From: Micrococcus lylae NBRC 15355 | GTDB lineage: Bacteria; Actinomycetota; Actinomycetes; Actinomycetales; Micrococcaceae | DNA length: 64,000 nucleotides | NCBI RefSeq assembly: GCF_001570885.1 | Contig: NZ_BCSN01000008.1 | Location: 1 to 64,000 of the forward strand | Direction: 5' to 3' | Shown here: positions 23,857-33,261 of the stretch, piece after piece | How positions within the stretch are numbered: position 1 is the stretch's first letter | How the letters are laid out: each line of letters starts with the position of its first letter | Notes under the pieces: generated by a model | The model's input: the letters and a program-made list of their open reading frames with translations, nothing else | The model's database searches: none | What the model was told of the DNA's origin: nothing | Position numbers and translations under genes: made by a program

Positions 23857-26520
23857 TCAGGCCTGCGAAGCCGCAGATGGGACGGGGTGGAGCGTGGGCC
23901 TCACCACTCTTGCGTGGTGGACGCGGTGGACCAGCTCGATCAGGGCGCATCCGGCCACGGCGATCGTCACCGCGGCGGCCAGCAGGTCCGGGGCCGGCAC
24001 CTCGATCAGGTGGTACCAGCGGGACGCCGGCACGGCCAGCACCAGGGCGAGCAGGGCGTACATGGCCAGCACGAGGACCGCCGTGCGCTTCGTGAACGGT
24101 CGCGTCATCACCGTGAGCACCCACAGGCCCATGAGCGTCAGCGTGATCATGGCGGCCGCCTGCTGCTGGGCGGGCGAGGCCGGGACGGCGGCGAACAGGC
24201 GGATGTAGGCGCCGAGGGCGAGCAGGCCGAGCAGGATCACCGTGCCGGACGGGACCGCGAACAGCAGGGCCCGCTTCAGGAATCCGGGCACGTAGCGGCG
24301 CGGGTTGGACAGCAGTGCCAGGAAGAACGTCGGCAGGCCGATCATCAGGAAGTCCACCGTGGAGGCCTGACGCGGCAGCAGCGGGAACTGCCAGAACAGC
24401 AGGGAGAAGACCACCCCGAAGAAGGCGGCGTAGGTGGTCTTGGTCAGATAGATGTGCGCCAGGCGCTCCATGTTCGCGATGACCTGGCGGCCCTCTTTGA
24501 GCACGGAGGGCAGGCGCGCGAACCTCCCGTCCAGCAGCACGAGGCGGGAGACCGCCTTCGTGGCGGGCGCCGCGTTGCCCATGGCGATGCCGAGGTCCGC
24601 GGACTTCAGCGCCAGGGCGTCGTTCACGCCGTCGCCGGTCATGGCCACCACGTGGCCGCGTGCCTGCAGGGCCTTCACCATGGACTGCTTCTGCTCCGGG
24701 CTCACCCGGCCGAACACCTCGTGGGCGTCCATGACGTCGGCGAGCTCGTCCGCATCCTCCGGCAGCCGACGGGCGTCCACGGCCTCCCCGGCCAGCTCCA
24801 TGCCGACCTCGCGGGCGACGGCCGCCACCGTGCGGGGGCTGTCTCCGGAGATCACCTTGATCTGCACGCCCTGCTCCCGGAAGTAGTCCAGGGTCTCCGC
24901 GGCGTCCTCGCGCACGTCCTCGGCGAAGGTCAGGATCGCGACCGGGCGGATGCCCGAGGGCAGGCGGTCGCCGTCCAGCGGGCGGTCCGTGCGGCACAGC
25001 AGGATCGTGCGCAGCCCCGCGTCCGCGGTGATCGTGCAGCGGGCGGTCAGCTCCTCCGCACCCTGCACACCGATCGTCTCCACATCCACCAGCGCCTCCG
25101 GGGCACCCATCAGCCAGGTGCCCGCCAGGCCGGGGACCTGCTCTTCGGCGGCCGCGTCGAAGGCGAGCGCGGACCAGCGGCGGGCGCTCGAGAACGCCAC
25201 CGCCTGCGCCGGGCGCACGTCCGGGACCTCGGCGAACGGCTCCCGCAGGGCGGCGGCCGTCGGATTGGCGTCCGGGTCCGCGCCGGCCACGGCCAGCACG
25301 GCCCGGGCAGCGGGGGAGAGGGTGGAGGCCCCGGCCGGCTCGGCAGCCGTGAGCAGCTCTCCGGCGGAGGCGACGTCCCCGTCCCGGGCGCGGCCCGAGG
25401 CGGAGGCACGGGCGCCGTCGTCGTCAAGGGCGGACGGAACCGCAGGATCCGTGTCCCAGGGGTGGGCGCCGTGGAAGACGATGCCGCCCTCGGTGAGCGT
25501 GCCGGTCTTGTCCACGCAGACCACGTCCACGCGGGCGAGGATCTCCACCGCCGGCTGCTCCTGGATCAGCACCTGCTCACGAGCCAGCTTCAGCGCGGCC
25601 ACGGCGAAGGAGATGGTGGTCATCAGCGCCAGGCCCTGCGGGATCATGCTGGTCACCGCGGCCACGGACGCCACCAGGGCCGGCTCCAGGGCCGCCTCGC
25701 GCGGGTTCGCCAGGGCGTAGGACCAGCCCCCGAAGGCCTGCACCTGGCCGTGGACGATGACCGCCACGATCGGGATCAGGGCGAACGTGATCCAGGAGGC
25801 CACCTTCTCCAGGGCTCCGCGCAGCTCGGAGGAGATCTTGGTGAAGCGGCGGGCCTGTGCCGCGAGCCTGGAGGCGTGCGAGTCCGCGCCGACCGCGGTG
25901 GCCCGCACCAGGCCGGCGCCGGCGATCACCGCGGACCCGGAGAGCACGGTGTCCCCCGGGCGCTTCGGCACCGCGTCCGACTCGCCGGTGAGCAGGGACT
26001 CGTCCAGGTCCAGACCCTCCGCGGTGAGGACCTCGGCGTCCACCGGCACCTGGTCGCCGCGGCGCAGCGCCACCAGGTCGTCCAGGACCACATCCGCCAG
26101 GGCGACGGTCTTCCGGGAGCCGTCCCGGACCACCGTGACGCCGTCCTGGTGCAGCAGCGCGATCTTCTCCAGCTTCCGCTTGGCCGAGTACTCCTGGACC
26201 ACACCGATGACCACGTTGGCCACGGCGGCCAGGCAGAACAGCAGGTCCAGCCATCGGCCGAGCACGATCACCACAGCGGCGGCCAGGCCGATCGTGAGGT
26301 TGAACAGGGTCAGGACGTGGACACGGAGGATCATGGCCAGCGAGCGAGACGTGTCGTCTGGCTGGGCGTTGGTCTTGCCGGCGGCCACACGCTCGGCGAC
26401 CTGCGCCGAGGTCAGGCCGGTCAGGTCCCCGGCGGGTACGCCGGTGGGCATGCCGGAGGACCGGGAGGGGCCGGAGGCGTGGAGGCCGGTGGCCGACGTC
26501 GTCCCGTCCTCGGCTGTCAT
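23857..26520 (-). CDS. Cation-transporting P-type ATPase, CtpE-like
   Basis: 887 residues. Actuator domain with LTGESDAVPK, phosphorylation site DKTGTLTEGG, nucleotide domain, hinge TGDGVNDALALKSADLGIAMG and about ten membrane helices. EYSAKRKLEKIALLHQD and the Pro-rich helix MIPQGLALMT match CtpE/Exp7-type ATPases; mycobacterial CtpE is reported to import Ca2+. A variable loop around residues 360-385 (DDDGARASASGRARDGD) is low-complexity. ATG at 26520 with AGGAGGGA upstream; a -10-like TAGAGT lies at 26597-26602. Confidence 0.88.
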   Translation of the reverse strand: MTAEDGTTSATGLHASGPSRSSGMPTGVPAGDLTGLTSAQVAERVAAGKTNAQPDDTSRSLAMILRVHVLTLFNLTIGLAAAVVIVLGRWLDLLFCLAAVANVVIGVVQEYSAKRKLEKIALLHQDGVTVVRDGSRKTVALADVVLDDLVALRRGDQVPVDAEVLTAEGLDLDESLLTGESDAVPKRPGDTVLSGSAVIAGAGLVRATAVGADSHASRLAAQARRFTKISSELRGALEKVASWITFALIPIVAVIVHGQVQAFGGWSYALANPREAALEPALVASVAAVTSMIPQGLALMTTISFAVAALKLAREQVLIQEQPAVEILARVDVVCVDKTGTLTEGGIVFHGAHPWDTDPAVPSALDDDGARASASGRARDGDVASAGELLTAAEPAGASTLSPAARAVLAVAGADPDANPTAAALREPFAEVPDVRPAQAVAFSSARRWSALAFDAAAEEQVPGLAGTWLMGAPEALVDVETIGVQGAEELTARCTITADAGLRTILLCRTDRPLDGDRLPSGIRPVAILTFAEDVREDAAETLDYFREQGVQIKVISGDSPRTVAAVAREVGMELAGEAVDARRLPEDADELADVMDAHEVFGRVSPEQKQSMVKALQARGHVVAMTGDGVNDALALKSADLGIAMGNAAPATKAVSRLVLLDGRFARLPSVLKEGRQVIANMERLAHIYLTKTTYAAFFGVVFSLLFWQFPLLPRQASTVDFLMIGLPTFFLALLSNPRRYVPGFLKRALLFAVPSGTVILLGLLALGAYIRLFAAVPASPAQQQAAAMITLTLMGLWVLTVMTRPFTKRTAVLVLAMYALLALVLAVPASRWYHLIEVPAPDLLAAAVTIAVAGCALIELVHRVHHARVVRPTLHPVPSAASQA

Positions 26521-26682
26521 CCCGGTGCGTCCCTCCTGTGGTCCTGGCGGGCGGATCCCCGCCCGGCCCGCGGGGCAGAAGGCGGGCCGGTGACCCACTC
26601 TAATCGGGGGCTGTGGGCCGCCGTATCCGACTCAGGGAGGAGATCCGGCGGCGGTGGTGCGCCCGGCCCGCACCGCAGGCGC

Positions 26683-27366
26683 TCAGCGGGCGTCGTCCAG
26701 CAGGAGGAGGCCGCCGAACAGCAGCAGGACGCCGCCGGTGACACGGTCGATCCAGTCGGTCGCACGCGTGCCCGTCAACAGCCGGCGGAAGGCGTGCGCA
26801 GCGGCGATGAGCACGGCGAAGAACACCAGTGTCAGCGCCGCGTGCACGCCGGCCAGCGAGAGCCCCATGAGCCAGGCGGGCACGCCCTGCGCCATGAACT
26901 GCGGGATCAGCGCCAGATAGAAGACGCCCACCTTCGGATTCAGCAGGTTCGTGGTGAACCCGCGCAGGAAACCGCGGGAAAGCCTTTCCGCAGGTGCGGC
27001 AGCGGGGGCCGGGCCGGGGCCCGCGGGGACCGTCTCCAGCATGTCCGTCACGGGGTCGGGCTCCTGCCCGCCTCGCCTGAGCGTTGCGCGGATCATGGAG
27101 ACGCCGAGCCAGATCAGGTAGGCGGCACCGACCGCCTTGAGAGCCGTGTAGGCCAGGTCCGAGGCCGCGAGCAGTGCGGCGATGCCCACCGCCGCGGCCA
27201 GCCCCCAGATCAGGGCGCCGGCACAGACGCCCAGACCCGTGACGAGCGCGTGGGAGTGTCCCCTCGTCAGCGCTGAGCGCAGCACCAGGGCCATGTCCAA
27301 CCCCGGCGTGACCGTCAGCAGCAGGGCGACGCCGGTGAACGCCAGCAGCGCCTGGCCGTACTCCAT
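26683..27366 (-). CDS. LysE/RhtB-family amino-acid exporter
   Basis: 227 residues, six predicted helices. N-terminal LLLTVTPGLDMALVLRSAL is the family signature (TPGPxxxxVxxxSL); GFLRGFTTNLLNPKVGVFYLALIPQF is the second conserved block. Exports amino acids or homoserine/threonine-type substrates by proton exchange; substrate unknown. GGAAGGAGG precedes the ATG at 27366. A Pro/Ala-rich loop (about 115-140) is an insertion relative to short members. Confidence 0.9.
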   Translation of the reverse strand: MEYGQALLAFTGVALLLTVTPGLDMALVLRSALTRGHSHALVTGLGVCAGALIWGLAAAVGIAALLAASDLAYTALKAVGAAYLIWLGVSMIRATLRRGGQEPDPVTDMLETVPAGPGPAPAAAPAERLSRGFLRGFTTNLLNPKVGVFYLALIPQFMAQGVPAWLMGLSLAGVHAALTLVFFAVLIAAAHAFRRLLTGTRATDWIDRVTGGVLLLFGGLLLLDDAR

Positions 27367-27493
27367 GCCGGTCCTCCTTCCGGAACGGGGTCTGCGTGCG
27401 CCGTGAGGCCGATTCGCGTGGGCCTGCGAGCAGGATAGGGCCGGTGCAGGCGGCCCGCGGCGCGGCGCCCGGACACGGTCCACCGGACGGACG

Positions 27494-27550
27494 ACGACGG
27501 CCGCCCACCTCGGTCCCGCAGGTGCGGAACCCGTGGTGAGCGGCCGTCGT
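27494..27550. terminator. Inverted repeat downstream of purL
   Basis: ACGACGGCCGCCCACC pairs with GGTGAGCGGCCGTCGT (one or two mismatches) around a 25-nt loop. It terminates purL transcription on the minus strand, and each arm carries the CGACGACGG-type motif discussed in the findings. Confidence 0.65.
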
Positions 27551-27605
27551 CGGGACGCCGGCGTCAGCCGGCCCGCACGGCGGCCCGGTGCGCCGGCGGT
27601 GCGGC

Positions 27606-29912
27606 TCAGCCGAAGTGCTTCGGCAAGGTGGCCTCCCAGGCCTCGCGCAGCTCGGCGATCGGCAGGGTGAACTGGTCCTGCACCTCGAGGGCCCCGGACT
27701 CCGCGTCCACCACGCCGATGCGCAGCGCCGGGTAGTTCCGGGCCGTGGTCATGTCCGTGAAGCGGACCTCCTCGGTGCGCGGCACCGAGACCACCGCGCG
27801 GGCCTGCGACTCGGAGAACAGGGCGGTGAACGCGTCCACGCCGTCGCGCTCCATGATCCCGTCCAGCACGATCCGGGCGCCCACGCCGAAGCGCAGCACC
27901 ATCTCGGACAGGGTCGCCGCCAGGCCACCGCCGGAGAGGTCGTGCGCGGCGTCGATCATGCCGTCGCGCGAGGCGTTGACCAGCAGGTCTCCCAGCAGGC
28001 GCTCCTTCGCCAGGTCCAGCGTCGGCGGCAGGCCGCCGAGGTGGTCGCGCAGGCGGGCGAACTCCGAGCCGTCCAGCTCGTCCGCCGTGGTGCCGAGCAG
28101 GTAGATCGCCTGGCCGTCCGCGTCCTGGCCGAAGCCGGACGGGGTGCGGCGGGAGACGTCGTCGAACTGGCCGAGCACGGCCACCGTGGGGGTGGGGTGG
28201 ATCGGCGTGCTGCCCGTCTGGTTGTACAGGGACACGTTGCCGCCGGTCACCGGGATGCCGAGGGCCTGGCAGCCGTCCGCCAGGCCGCGCACGGCCTCCG
28301 CGAACTGCCACATCACATCCGGGTCCTCGGGGGAGCCGAAGTTCAGGCAGTCGGACACGGCCAGGGGCACGGCCCCGGCGGTGGTGACGTTGCGGTACGC
28401 CTCGGCCAGGGAGGCCTGCGCGCCCGTGTAGGGGTCCAGGTAGGTGAACCGGTCGTTGCAGTCCGTGGCCAGGGCCACGCCCATGCCGGTCTCCTCGTCC
28501 ACGCGCACCACGCCGGCGTCGTCCGGGGAGGCCAGGGCGGTGTTGCCGCGGACGTAGCGGTCGTACTGGCGGGTGATCCAGGAGGTGTCCGCCAGGTTCG
28601 GCGAGCTCATCAGCTCCACGACGGCGGCGCGCAGCTCCTCGCCCGTGGCGGGCAGGTGCTGACCGGCCTCGGAGGAGCGGAACGTGTCCGCCTGGAGCTC
28701 GTCCTGCCAGGCCGGGCGGGCGTAGGGGCGCTCGTAGACCGGGCCGTCGTGGGCCACGGTGCGCGGGTCCACATCCACGATGACCTCGCCGTCCCAGGTG
28801 ATGACCAGCCGGCCGTCGCCGGTGACCTCGCCCAGCCAGGAGTACTCGACGTCCCACGTGGCCATGACGGCCTCGAACGCGGCGACGTTCTCCGGCGTCA
28901 CCACGGCCATCATGCGCTCCTGCGACTCGGACATGAGGATCTCGCCCGGGGTCAGCGTGGAATCGCGCAGCAGCACGTCCGTCAGCTCCACGCGCATGCC
29001 GCCCTCGCCGTTGGAGGCGAGCTCGGAGGTGGCGCAGGAGATGCCGGCGGCGCCGAGGTCCTGGATGCCCTCGACGAGGGAGCCGCGGAACAGCTCGAGG
29101 CAGCACTCGATGAGCACCTTCTCGGAGAAGGGGTCGCCGACCTGCACCGAGGGGCGCTTGGCGGGCTTGCCGTCGCCGTCGAAGGACTCGGAGGCCAGCA
29201 CGGAGGCGCCTCCGATGCCGTCCCCGCCGGTGCGGGCACCGAACAGGACCACCTTGTTGCCCACGCCGGAGGCGTTGGCCAGGCGCAGGTCCTCGTGCTT
29301 GAGCACGCCCACGGCGAGGGCGTTGACGAGCGGGTTGCCCTGGTAGATCGGGTCGAAGCGGGTCTCGCCGCCGATGTTCGGCAGACCCAGGGAGTTGCCG
29401 TACCCGCCGATGCCGGCCACCACACCGTGGAACACGCGGGCGGTGTCCGGGTGGTCGATCGCGCCGAAGCGCAGCGGATCCATCACGGCCACCGGGCGGG
29501 CGCCCATGGAGATGATGTCACGCACGATGCCGCCGATGCCCGTGGCAGCTCCCTGGTAGGGCTCCACGTAGGAGGGCGAGTTGTGGGACTCGACCTTGAA
29601 CGTCACGGCCCAGCCGTCGCCGAGGTCGGTCACGCCGGCGTTCTCGCCGATGCCCACCATCAGGTTCTTCTTCATCTCGTCGGTGAGCTTCTCGCCGAAC
29701 TGGCGCAGGTGCACCTTCGAGGACTTGTACGAGCAGTGCTCGGACCACATGACGGAGTACATGGCCAGCTCGGCGGCGGTGGGGCGGCGGCCGAGGATCG
29801 TCTTGATCTCGGCGTACTCGTTCTCCTTCAGGCCCAGCTCGGCCCAGGGCTGCTCGACCTCGGGGGTGGCGGCGGCGTGCTCGACGGTGTCGATGTTGAA
29901 CTGCTGGCTCAT
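27606..29912 (-). CDS. purL: Phosphoribosylformylglycinamidine synthase, large catalytic subunit
   Basis: 768 residues, the size of the small-type PurL that works with PurQ and PurS. ATP-dependent conversion of FGAR and glutamine-derived ammonia to FGAM in purine synthesis. Seen: [15 protein letters not shown] near the N-terminus, [28 protein letters not shown] and [14 protein letters not shown] of the AIR-synthase-like repeat. The ATG overlaps the purQ stop (ATGA). Operon order purS-purQ-purL on the minus strand. Confidence 0.96.
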   Translation of the reverse strand: MSQQFNIDTVEHAAATPEVEQPWAELGLKENEYAEIKTILGRRPTAAELAMYSVMWSEHCSYKSSKVHLRQFGEKLTDEMKKNLMVGIGENAGVTDLGDGWAVTFKVESHNSPSYVEPYQGAATGIGGIVRDIISMGARPVAVMDPLRFGAIDHPDTARVFHGVVAGIGGYGNSLGLPNIGGETRFDPIYQGNPLVNALAVGVLKHEDLRLANASGVGNKVVLFGARTGGDGIGGASVLASESFDGDGKPAKRPSVQVGDPFSEKVLIECCLELFRGSLVEGIQDLGAAGISCATSELASNGEGGMRVELTDVLLRDSTLTPGEILMSESQERMMAVVTPENVAAFEAVMATWDVEYSWLGEVTGDGRLVITWDGEVIVDVDPRTVAHDGPVYERPYARPAWQDELQADTFRSSEAGQHLPATGEELRAAVVELMSSPNLADTSWITRQYDRYVRGNTALASPDDAGVVRVDEETGMGVALATDCNDRFTYLDPYTGAQASLAEAYRNVTTAGAVPLAVSDCLNFGSPEDPDVMWQFAEAVRGLADGCQALGIPVTGGNVSLYNQTGSTPIHPTPTVAVLGQFDDVSRRTPSGFGQDADGQAIYLLGTTADELDGSEFARLRDHLGGLPPTLDLAKERLLGDLLVNASRDGMIDAAHDLSGGGLAATLSEMVLRFGVGARIVLDGIMERDGVDAFTALFSESQARAVVSVPRTEEVRFTDMTTARNYPALRIGVVDAESGALEVQDQFTLPIAELREAWEATLPKHFG

Positions 29913-30703
29913 GCGGCACCTCCGGAGGCGAGGGTGGACAGGACGGACGTGAAGAACGGCAGGCCGTCGAGGCCGGTGCGCAGGCCGTGCTCGGTGTCCG
30001 GGCCGAAGCCGGGCTCCACGGCGTGCTCCGGGTGCGGCATGAGGCCCACCACGTTCCCGGCGGCGTTGGTGATGCCCGCGATGTCACGGCGGGAGCCGTT
30101 CGGGTTCACGTCCAGGTAGCGGAAGACCACGCGCCCCTCGCCCTCGAGCATGTCGAGCGTGGGCTCGTCCGCCACGTACTGGCCATCCTGGTTCTTCAGC
30201 GGGATGGTGATCCGCTGGCCCGGGGCGAAGTCGCGGGTCCAGGCGGTCTCGTTGTTCTCGACGGCGAGGGCCTGGTCGCGGCAGATGAAGTGCAGGTGGT
30301 CGTTCTTGATCATCGAGCCCGGCAGCAGGTGGGACTCGGTGAGGATCTGGAAGCCGTTGCAGATGCCGAGGACCGGCAGGCCCCTGGTGGAGCCGGCCTC
30401 GCCGCCGGCGGCCGCGGCGATGGCGTCCATCATGGGGGCGAAGCGGGCGATGGCACCGGCGCGCAGGTAGTCGCCGTAGGAGAAGCCGCCGGGGATCACC
30501 ACGGCGTCCAGGTCCTTGAGCGAGCCGGCGGCGTCCTCGTCCGCATGCCACAGGGACACGGGGGTGGCGCCGGAGAGGCGGACGGCGCGGGCGGCGTCGA
30601 CGTCGTCGAGCGTGCCCGGGAAGGTCACGACGCCGATTCTGGCGCCGTTGAGCTCTGTGCCGGGAGTGGAGTAGTCCCCGATCAGCGGGATCTCGGTGGT
30701 CAT
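29909..30703 (-). CDS. purQ: Phosphoribosylformylglycinamidine synthase, glutaminase subunit
   Basis: 264 residues. Class I glutamine amidotransferase: [17 protein letters not shown] (oxyanion region), nucleophile Cys in [10 protein letters not shown], and catalytic His-Glu in [11 protein letters not shown]. Supplies ammonia to PurL. Its ATG shares one base with the purS stop (TGATG) and its end overlaps purL, so the three subunits are translationally coupled. Confidence 0.97.
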   Translation of the reverse strand: MTTEIPLIGDYSTPGTELNGARIGVVTFPGTLDDVDAARAVRLSGATPVSLWHADEDAAGSLKDLDAVVIPGGFSYGDYLRAGAIARFAPMMDAIAAAAGGEAGSTRGLPVLGICNGFQILTESHLLPGSMIKNDHLHFICRDQALAVENNETAWTRDFAPGQRITIPLKNQDGQYVADEPTLDMLEGEGRVVFRYLDVNPNGSRRDIAGITNAAGNVVGLMPHPEHAVEPGFGPDTEHGLRTGLDGLPFFTSVLSTLASGGAA

Positions 30704-30969
30704 CAGGCGGAGGCCTCCGACTCGTCCAGGACGGCGACGTTCACGACGTCCTCGATCACCGGGTTGGACAGCAGCTCGGCTGCGGCGGTGCGGGCCTGCT
30801 CGAGGATCTGGTCGGTGACCTCGCCCTCCACGTGCAGCTCGAAGCGCTTGCCCTGGCGGACCTGCTCGAACGCGGTGAAGCCGAGGCGGGGGAGGGCTCC
30901 GGCGATGGCCTTGCCCTGCGGGTCGAGGATCTCGGGCTTGGGCATGACGTCGACGACGATGGTGGGCAT
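30703..30969 (-). CDS. purS: Phosphoribosylformylglycinamidine synthase subunit PurS
   Basis: 88 residues. Starts [20 protein letters not shown]; the two-strand/helix repeat bridges PurL and PurQ and helps ammonia channelling. AGGAG lies seven bases upstream of the ATG. First gene of purSQL; a -10-like TAGACT (31102-31107) lies about 130 nt upstream. Confidence 0.97.
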   Translation of the reverse strand: MPTIVVDVMPKPEILDPQGKAIAGALPRLGFTAFEQVRQGKRFELHVEGEVTDQILEQARTAAAELLSNPVIEDVVNVAVLDESEASA

Positions 30970-31101
30970 CCACTGCTCCTGATGTGCCTGGTGCGCCCCG
31001 CGCGGCGGGGCCTGCTGACGGTGCTGGAAGCACGGCGGCGCGCCGTCTCGTGCCGTCTCACGTCGGCCTGGGCGCCGGACGCTCCGCGTGCTTGCCCGCC
31101 C

Positions 31102-31107
31102 AGTCTA
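31102..31107 (-). promoter_or_regulatory. Candidate -10 box for purSQL
   Basis: TAGACT on the minus strand fits the actinobacterial TANNNT pattern and would give a leader of about 125 nt. No convincing -35 or purine riboswitch is visible. Confidence 0.4.
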
Positions 31108-31155
31108 GCCGGGGGCGTGAGGCCGGGTGGGTGCCGGTGCCTGCCCTCTGCTGCT

Positions 31156-31222
31156 GATAATCGACGGTTCGTCACGAGATCGAGGAGATTCTCCGCGATC
31201 CCCTGACCAACCGTCGATTATC
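31156..31222. repeat. Palindromic repeat, left copy flanking the DUF559 gene
   Basis: Perfect 14-base ends GATAATCGACGGTT and AACCGTCGATTATC; the interior pairs partly (GATCG with CGATC). A close copy lies at 32545-32608, on the other side of the single gene between them. Confidence 0.85.
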
Positions 31223-31339
31223 CGGCCCACCGCAGCCGCCACGACACCGGTGCAACCCGCCCGTGCATCGAGCCGACTGCCGGCGGGAGTTGTCCACAGC
31301 CGATCGGAGTCGTCCATCCGGACCCCGCAGGCTGGGCAC

Positions 31340-32494
31340 ATGGACGACGTTCTCGAACAACGGACCGCTCGGCTTCGGTCGGAGGGTCTCCTCATTCCCG
31401 GACATGGGCCGCTGCTCCGGCTGGCGGACGGAGCGCCCAAGTCGGCCGCGAACCTGCTCGGCAAGCTGTGGACGACCGGGCGCGTCGCCCGGCTCTGCCC
31501 CGGGGTCTACATCGGTCTCGAGCGCTGGGCCGCCATGGCGCCATGGGACCGATACACCGCGGCGTGCGCGGCCTATGCGCTCACTCATCCGGCGGCCCGG
31601 TTCACCGGTGTGACAGCGGCCCACCTGCACGGCCTCCCGCTCGCGGAGACGCCACGCGAGATCTGGCTTCGATCCCGCGTGCCCGGGCACCGTGCCAAGC
31701 GGGCGATGACCGCCTCGCCCTTCTCAGACGCTGCTCGAGGGCGGAACCGGCAGAAGCTGTGGGCGCTGCCCGTGGTGCGCTGGACCTGGAACGGCGTCGA
31801 GGCCCCGGTCGAAGAGAAGCCGCGGCGCTGGCGTGGCCGGCTTGCGTTGGCTGCCATCGGGTGGACCGCCTGGCCGGCGGCGCCCCTGGCACCGGCCACG
31901 GTCGAGGCGCAGCTGAAGGATGGTACGCCGCTCGGTGCTGTCACGGTCGATCCGCTGCCGACGCTGCAGCTTCTCCTGGGGTCCACCCTTCCGTTCCGAG
32001 AGGCCGTGGTCGCCCTGGATGGGCTTCACCGCCGTCTGCCCGGTCCCTCTCAGACGTGGGCGGAGAACCATGTCCACAGGCTCAGGAGCAGGGCTGCGAC
32101 GCAGAGGTTCACCCGGGCCTGGTCCTTCTCGGACGCCCGTGCGGAGTCGGCCGGAGAGTCCCTCGCCCGGGCACTCATCCACGAACTGGGGTTCGTGGCG
32201 CCGCAGCTCCAGCGGCGCTTCTTCGCGCCGGACGGGCGGGAGATCGCGCGAACCGACTTCTGGTGGGAGGACGTCCGGGTCGCCGGCGAGTTCGACGGGA
32301 TCGGCAAGTATGACGTGGACCTCCACGCGGACCCCCGAGACAGGAGGAATTCCATCAACAGAGAGAAGCAACGGGACGTGGAGCTTCGGAGGGTTTGCCG
32401 CGACGTCACGCACTGGACGTGGGCTGACCTGAAGGACCCGCGGCGTCTGGAGGCTGAGCTGCTGCGTGTCGGAGTGCCGCGCAGGCAGGCGTGA
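31340..32494 (+). CDS. AbiEi-like winged-helix plus DUF559/Vsr-like nuclease-fold protein
   Basis: 384 residues. The N-terminal part (LRSEGLLIPGHGP to LCPGVYIGLERW) looks like the AbiEi-antitoxin-type winged helix. The middle has FTGVTAAHLHGLPL, usual in actinobacterial proteins of this type. The C-terminal part (ARTDFWWEDVRVAGEFDG, KYDVD, INREKQRDVELRR) resembles the DUF559/very-short-patch-repair endonuclease fold, with the Asp-Glu pair in place. Substrate and function are unknown. No AbiEii partner is adjacent. The ATG at 31340 has CAGGCT six bases upstream, suggesting a leaderless message. The gene is bracketed by two matching palindromes. Confidence 0.7.
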   Translation: MDDVLEQRTARLRSEGLLIPGHGPLLRLADGAPKSAANLLGKLWTTGRVARLCPGVYIGLERWAAMAPWDRYTAACAAYALTHPAARFTGVTAAHLHGLPLAETPREIWLRSRVPGHRAKRAMTASPFSDAARGRNRQKLWALPVVRWTWNGVEAPVEEKPRRWRGRLALAAIGWTAWPAAPLAPATVEAQLKDGTPLGAVTVDPLPTLQLLLGSTLPFREAVVALDGLHRRLPGPSQTWAENHVHRLRSRAATQRFTRAWSFSDARAESAGESLARALIHELGFVAPQLQRRFFAPDGREIARTDFWWEDVRVAGEFDGIGKYDVDLHADPRDRRNSINREKQRDVELRRVCRDVTHWTWADLKDPRRLEAELLRVGVPRRQA

Positions 32495-32544
32495 CGACGC
32501 CGCCCGGGTTCCGCGGTGAGCGTGCGCGGGCAGCCCCCCGCCAG

Positions 32545-32608
32545 GATCGACGGTTTGTCATGGGATCGCGGAGAATCTCTGCGATCCCATGACGAACCGT
32601 CGATTATC
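32545..32608. repeat. Palindromic repeat, right copy flanking the DUF559 gene
   Basis: 24-base arms (ATCGACGGTTtGTCATGGGA... and its complement) pair with a single mismatch around an 11-nt loop. End CGATTATC matches the left copy; the lost GATA at its outer left is the main difference. Confidence 0.85.
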
Positions 32609-32646
32609 AGCACTGGGGAGCAACGCGGGAGCATGCCCCGACCGCC

Positions 32647-33261
32647 TCATCCCAACCTGCGGGCCAGCACCTCGGCGGCGTCGTCGATGAGGGCGCGGAA
32701 CAGGGCGTCGTCGCGGTGCTCGAGCCAGCCGACGGCCGCCCCGAACAGCCCGGACAGCGCCTGCTCGGCCACCAGGGCGACGTCCGCGTCCCGGGCCAGG
32801 CCGGTCCGCGCGGCCATGTCCTCCAGCAGCTGCGCCACCACGGCGCGATACTCGCCCTGGCTCTGCCCGGACAGCGCACGCAGCTCCGGATCCCGCGCCG
32901 CCATCAGGGACAGCTCGAAGTACGCGGTCTCGGTGTCCGGGTCCGCCATCACCGAGTCCGCATATGCCGTGAACACCTCGGCCACCGCGTGCCGCACGTC
33001 CTGTGCCGAGGAGATCTCGCGCTCCCGCTGCGTCGCCGCCAGGTCGTTGAGGTGGCTGATGTCCAGCCGCATGACCTCGCGCAGCAGCTCGTTCTTCGAG
33101 GAGAACGCATAGTGCACGGTGCCGTGCGGCACGCCAGCCTCTTTGGCCACAGCGCGGGTGGTCAGGGCCCAGGCGCCGTCGCGCGCCATCACCCGCACGG
33201 CGGTCTCGGTCAGCTCCTGACGCCGCTGCTCCAGGGGGACATGGGTGCGCTTCTCAGCCAC
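32647..33261 (-). CDS. TetR-family repressor of the adjacent MFS exporter
   Basis: 204 residues from a GTG at 33261 with GGAAGGAG eight bases upstream. N-terminal helix-turn-helix TTRAVAKEAGVPHGTVHYAF (about 34-53) followed by SSKNELLREVM; the rest is a helical ligand/dimer domain. Its GTG overlaps the end of the MFS gene (GTGGCTGA), so the two are one operon. The likely operators are the paired TTGGCC-N4-GGCCAA sites upstream of the MFS gene. Inducer unknown; autorepression with the exporter is expected. Confidence 0.9.
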   Translation of the reverse strand: MAEKRTHVPLEQRRQELTETAVRVMARDGAWALTTRAVAKEAGVPHGTVHYAFSSKNELLREVMRLDISHLNDLAATQREREISSAQDVRHAVAEVFTAYADSVMADPDTETAYFELSLMAARDPELRALSGQSQGEYRAVVAQLLEDMAARTGLARDADVALVAEQALSGLFGAAVGWLEHRDDALFRALIDDAAEVLARRLG

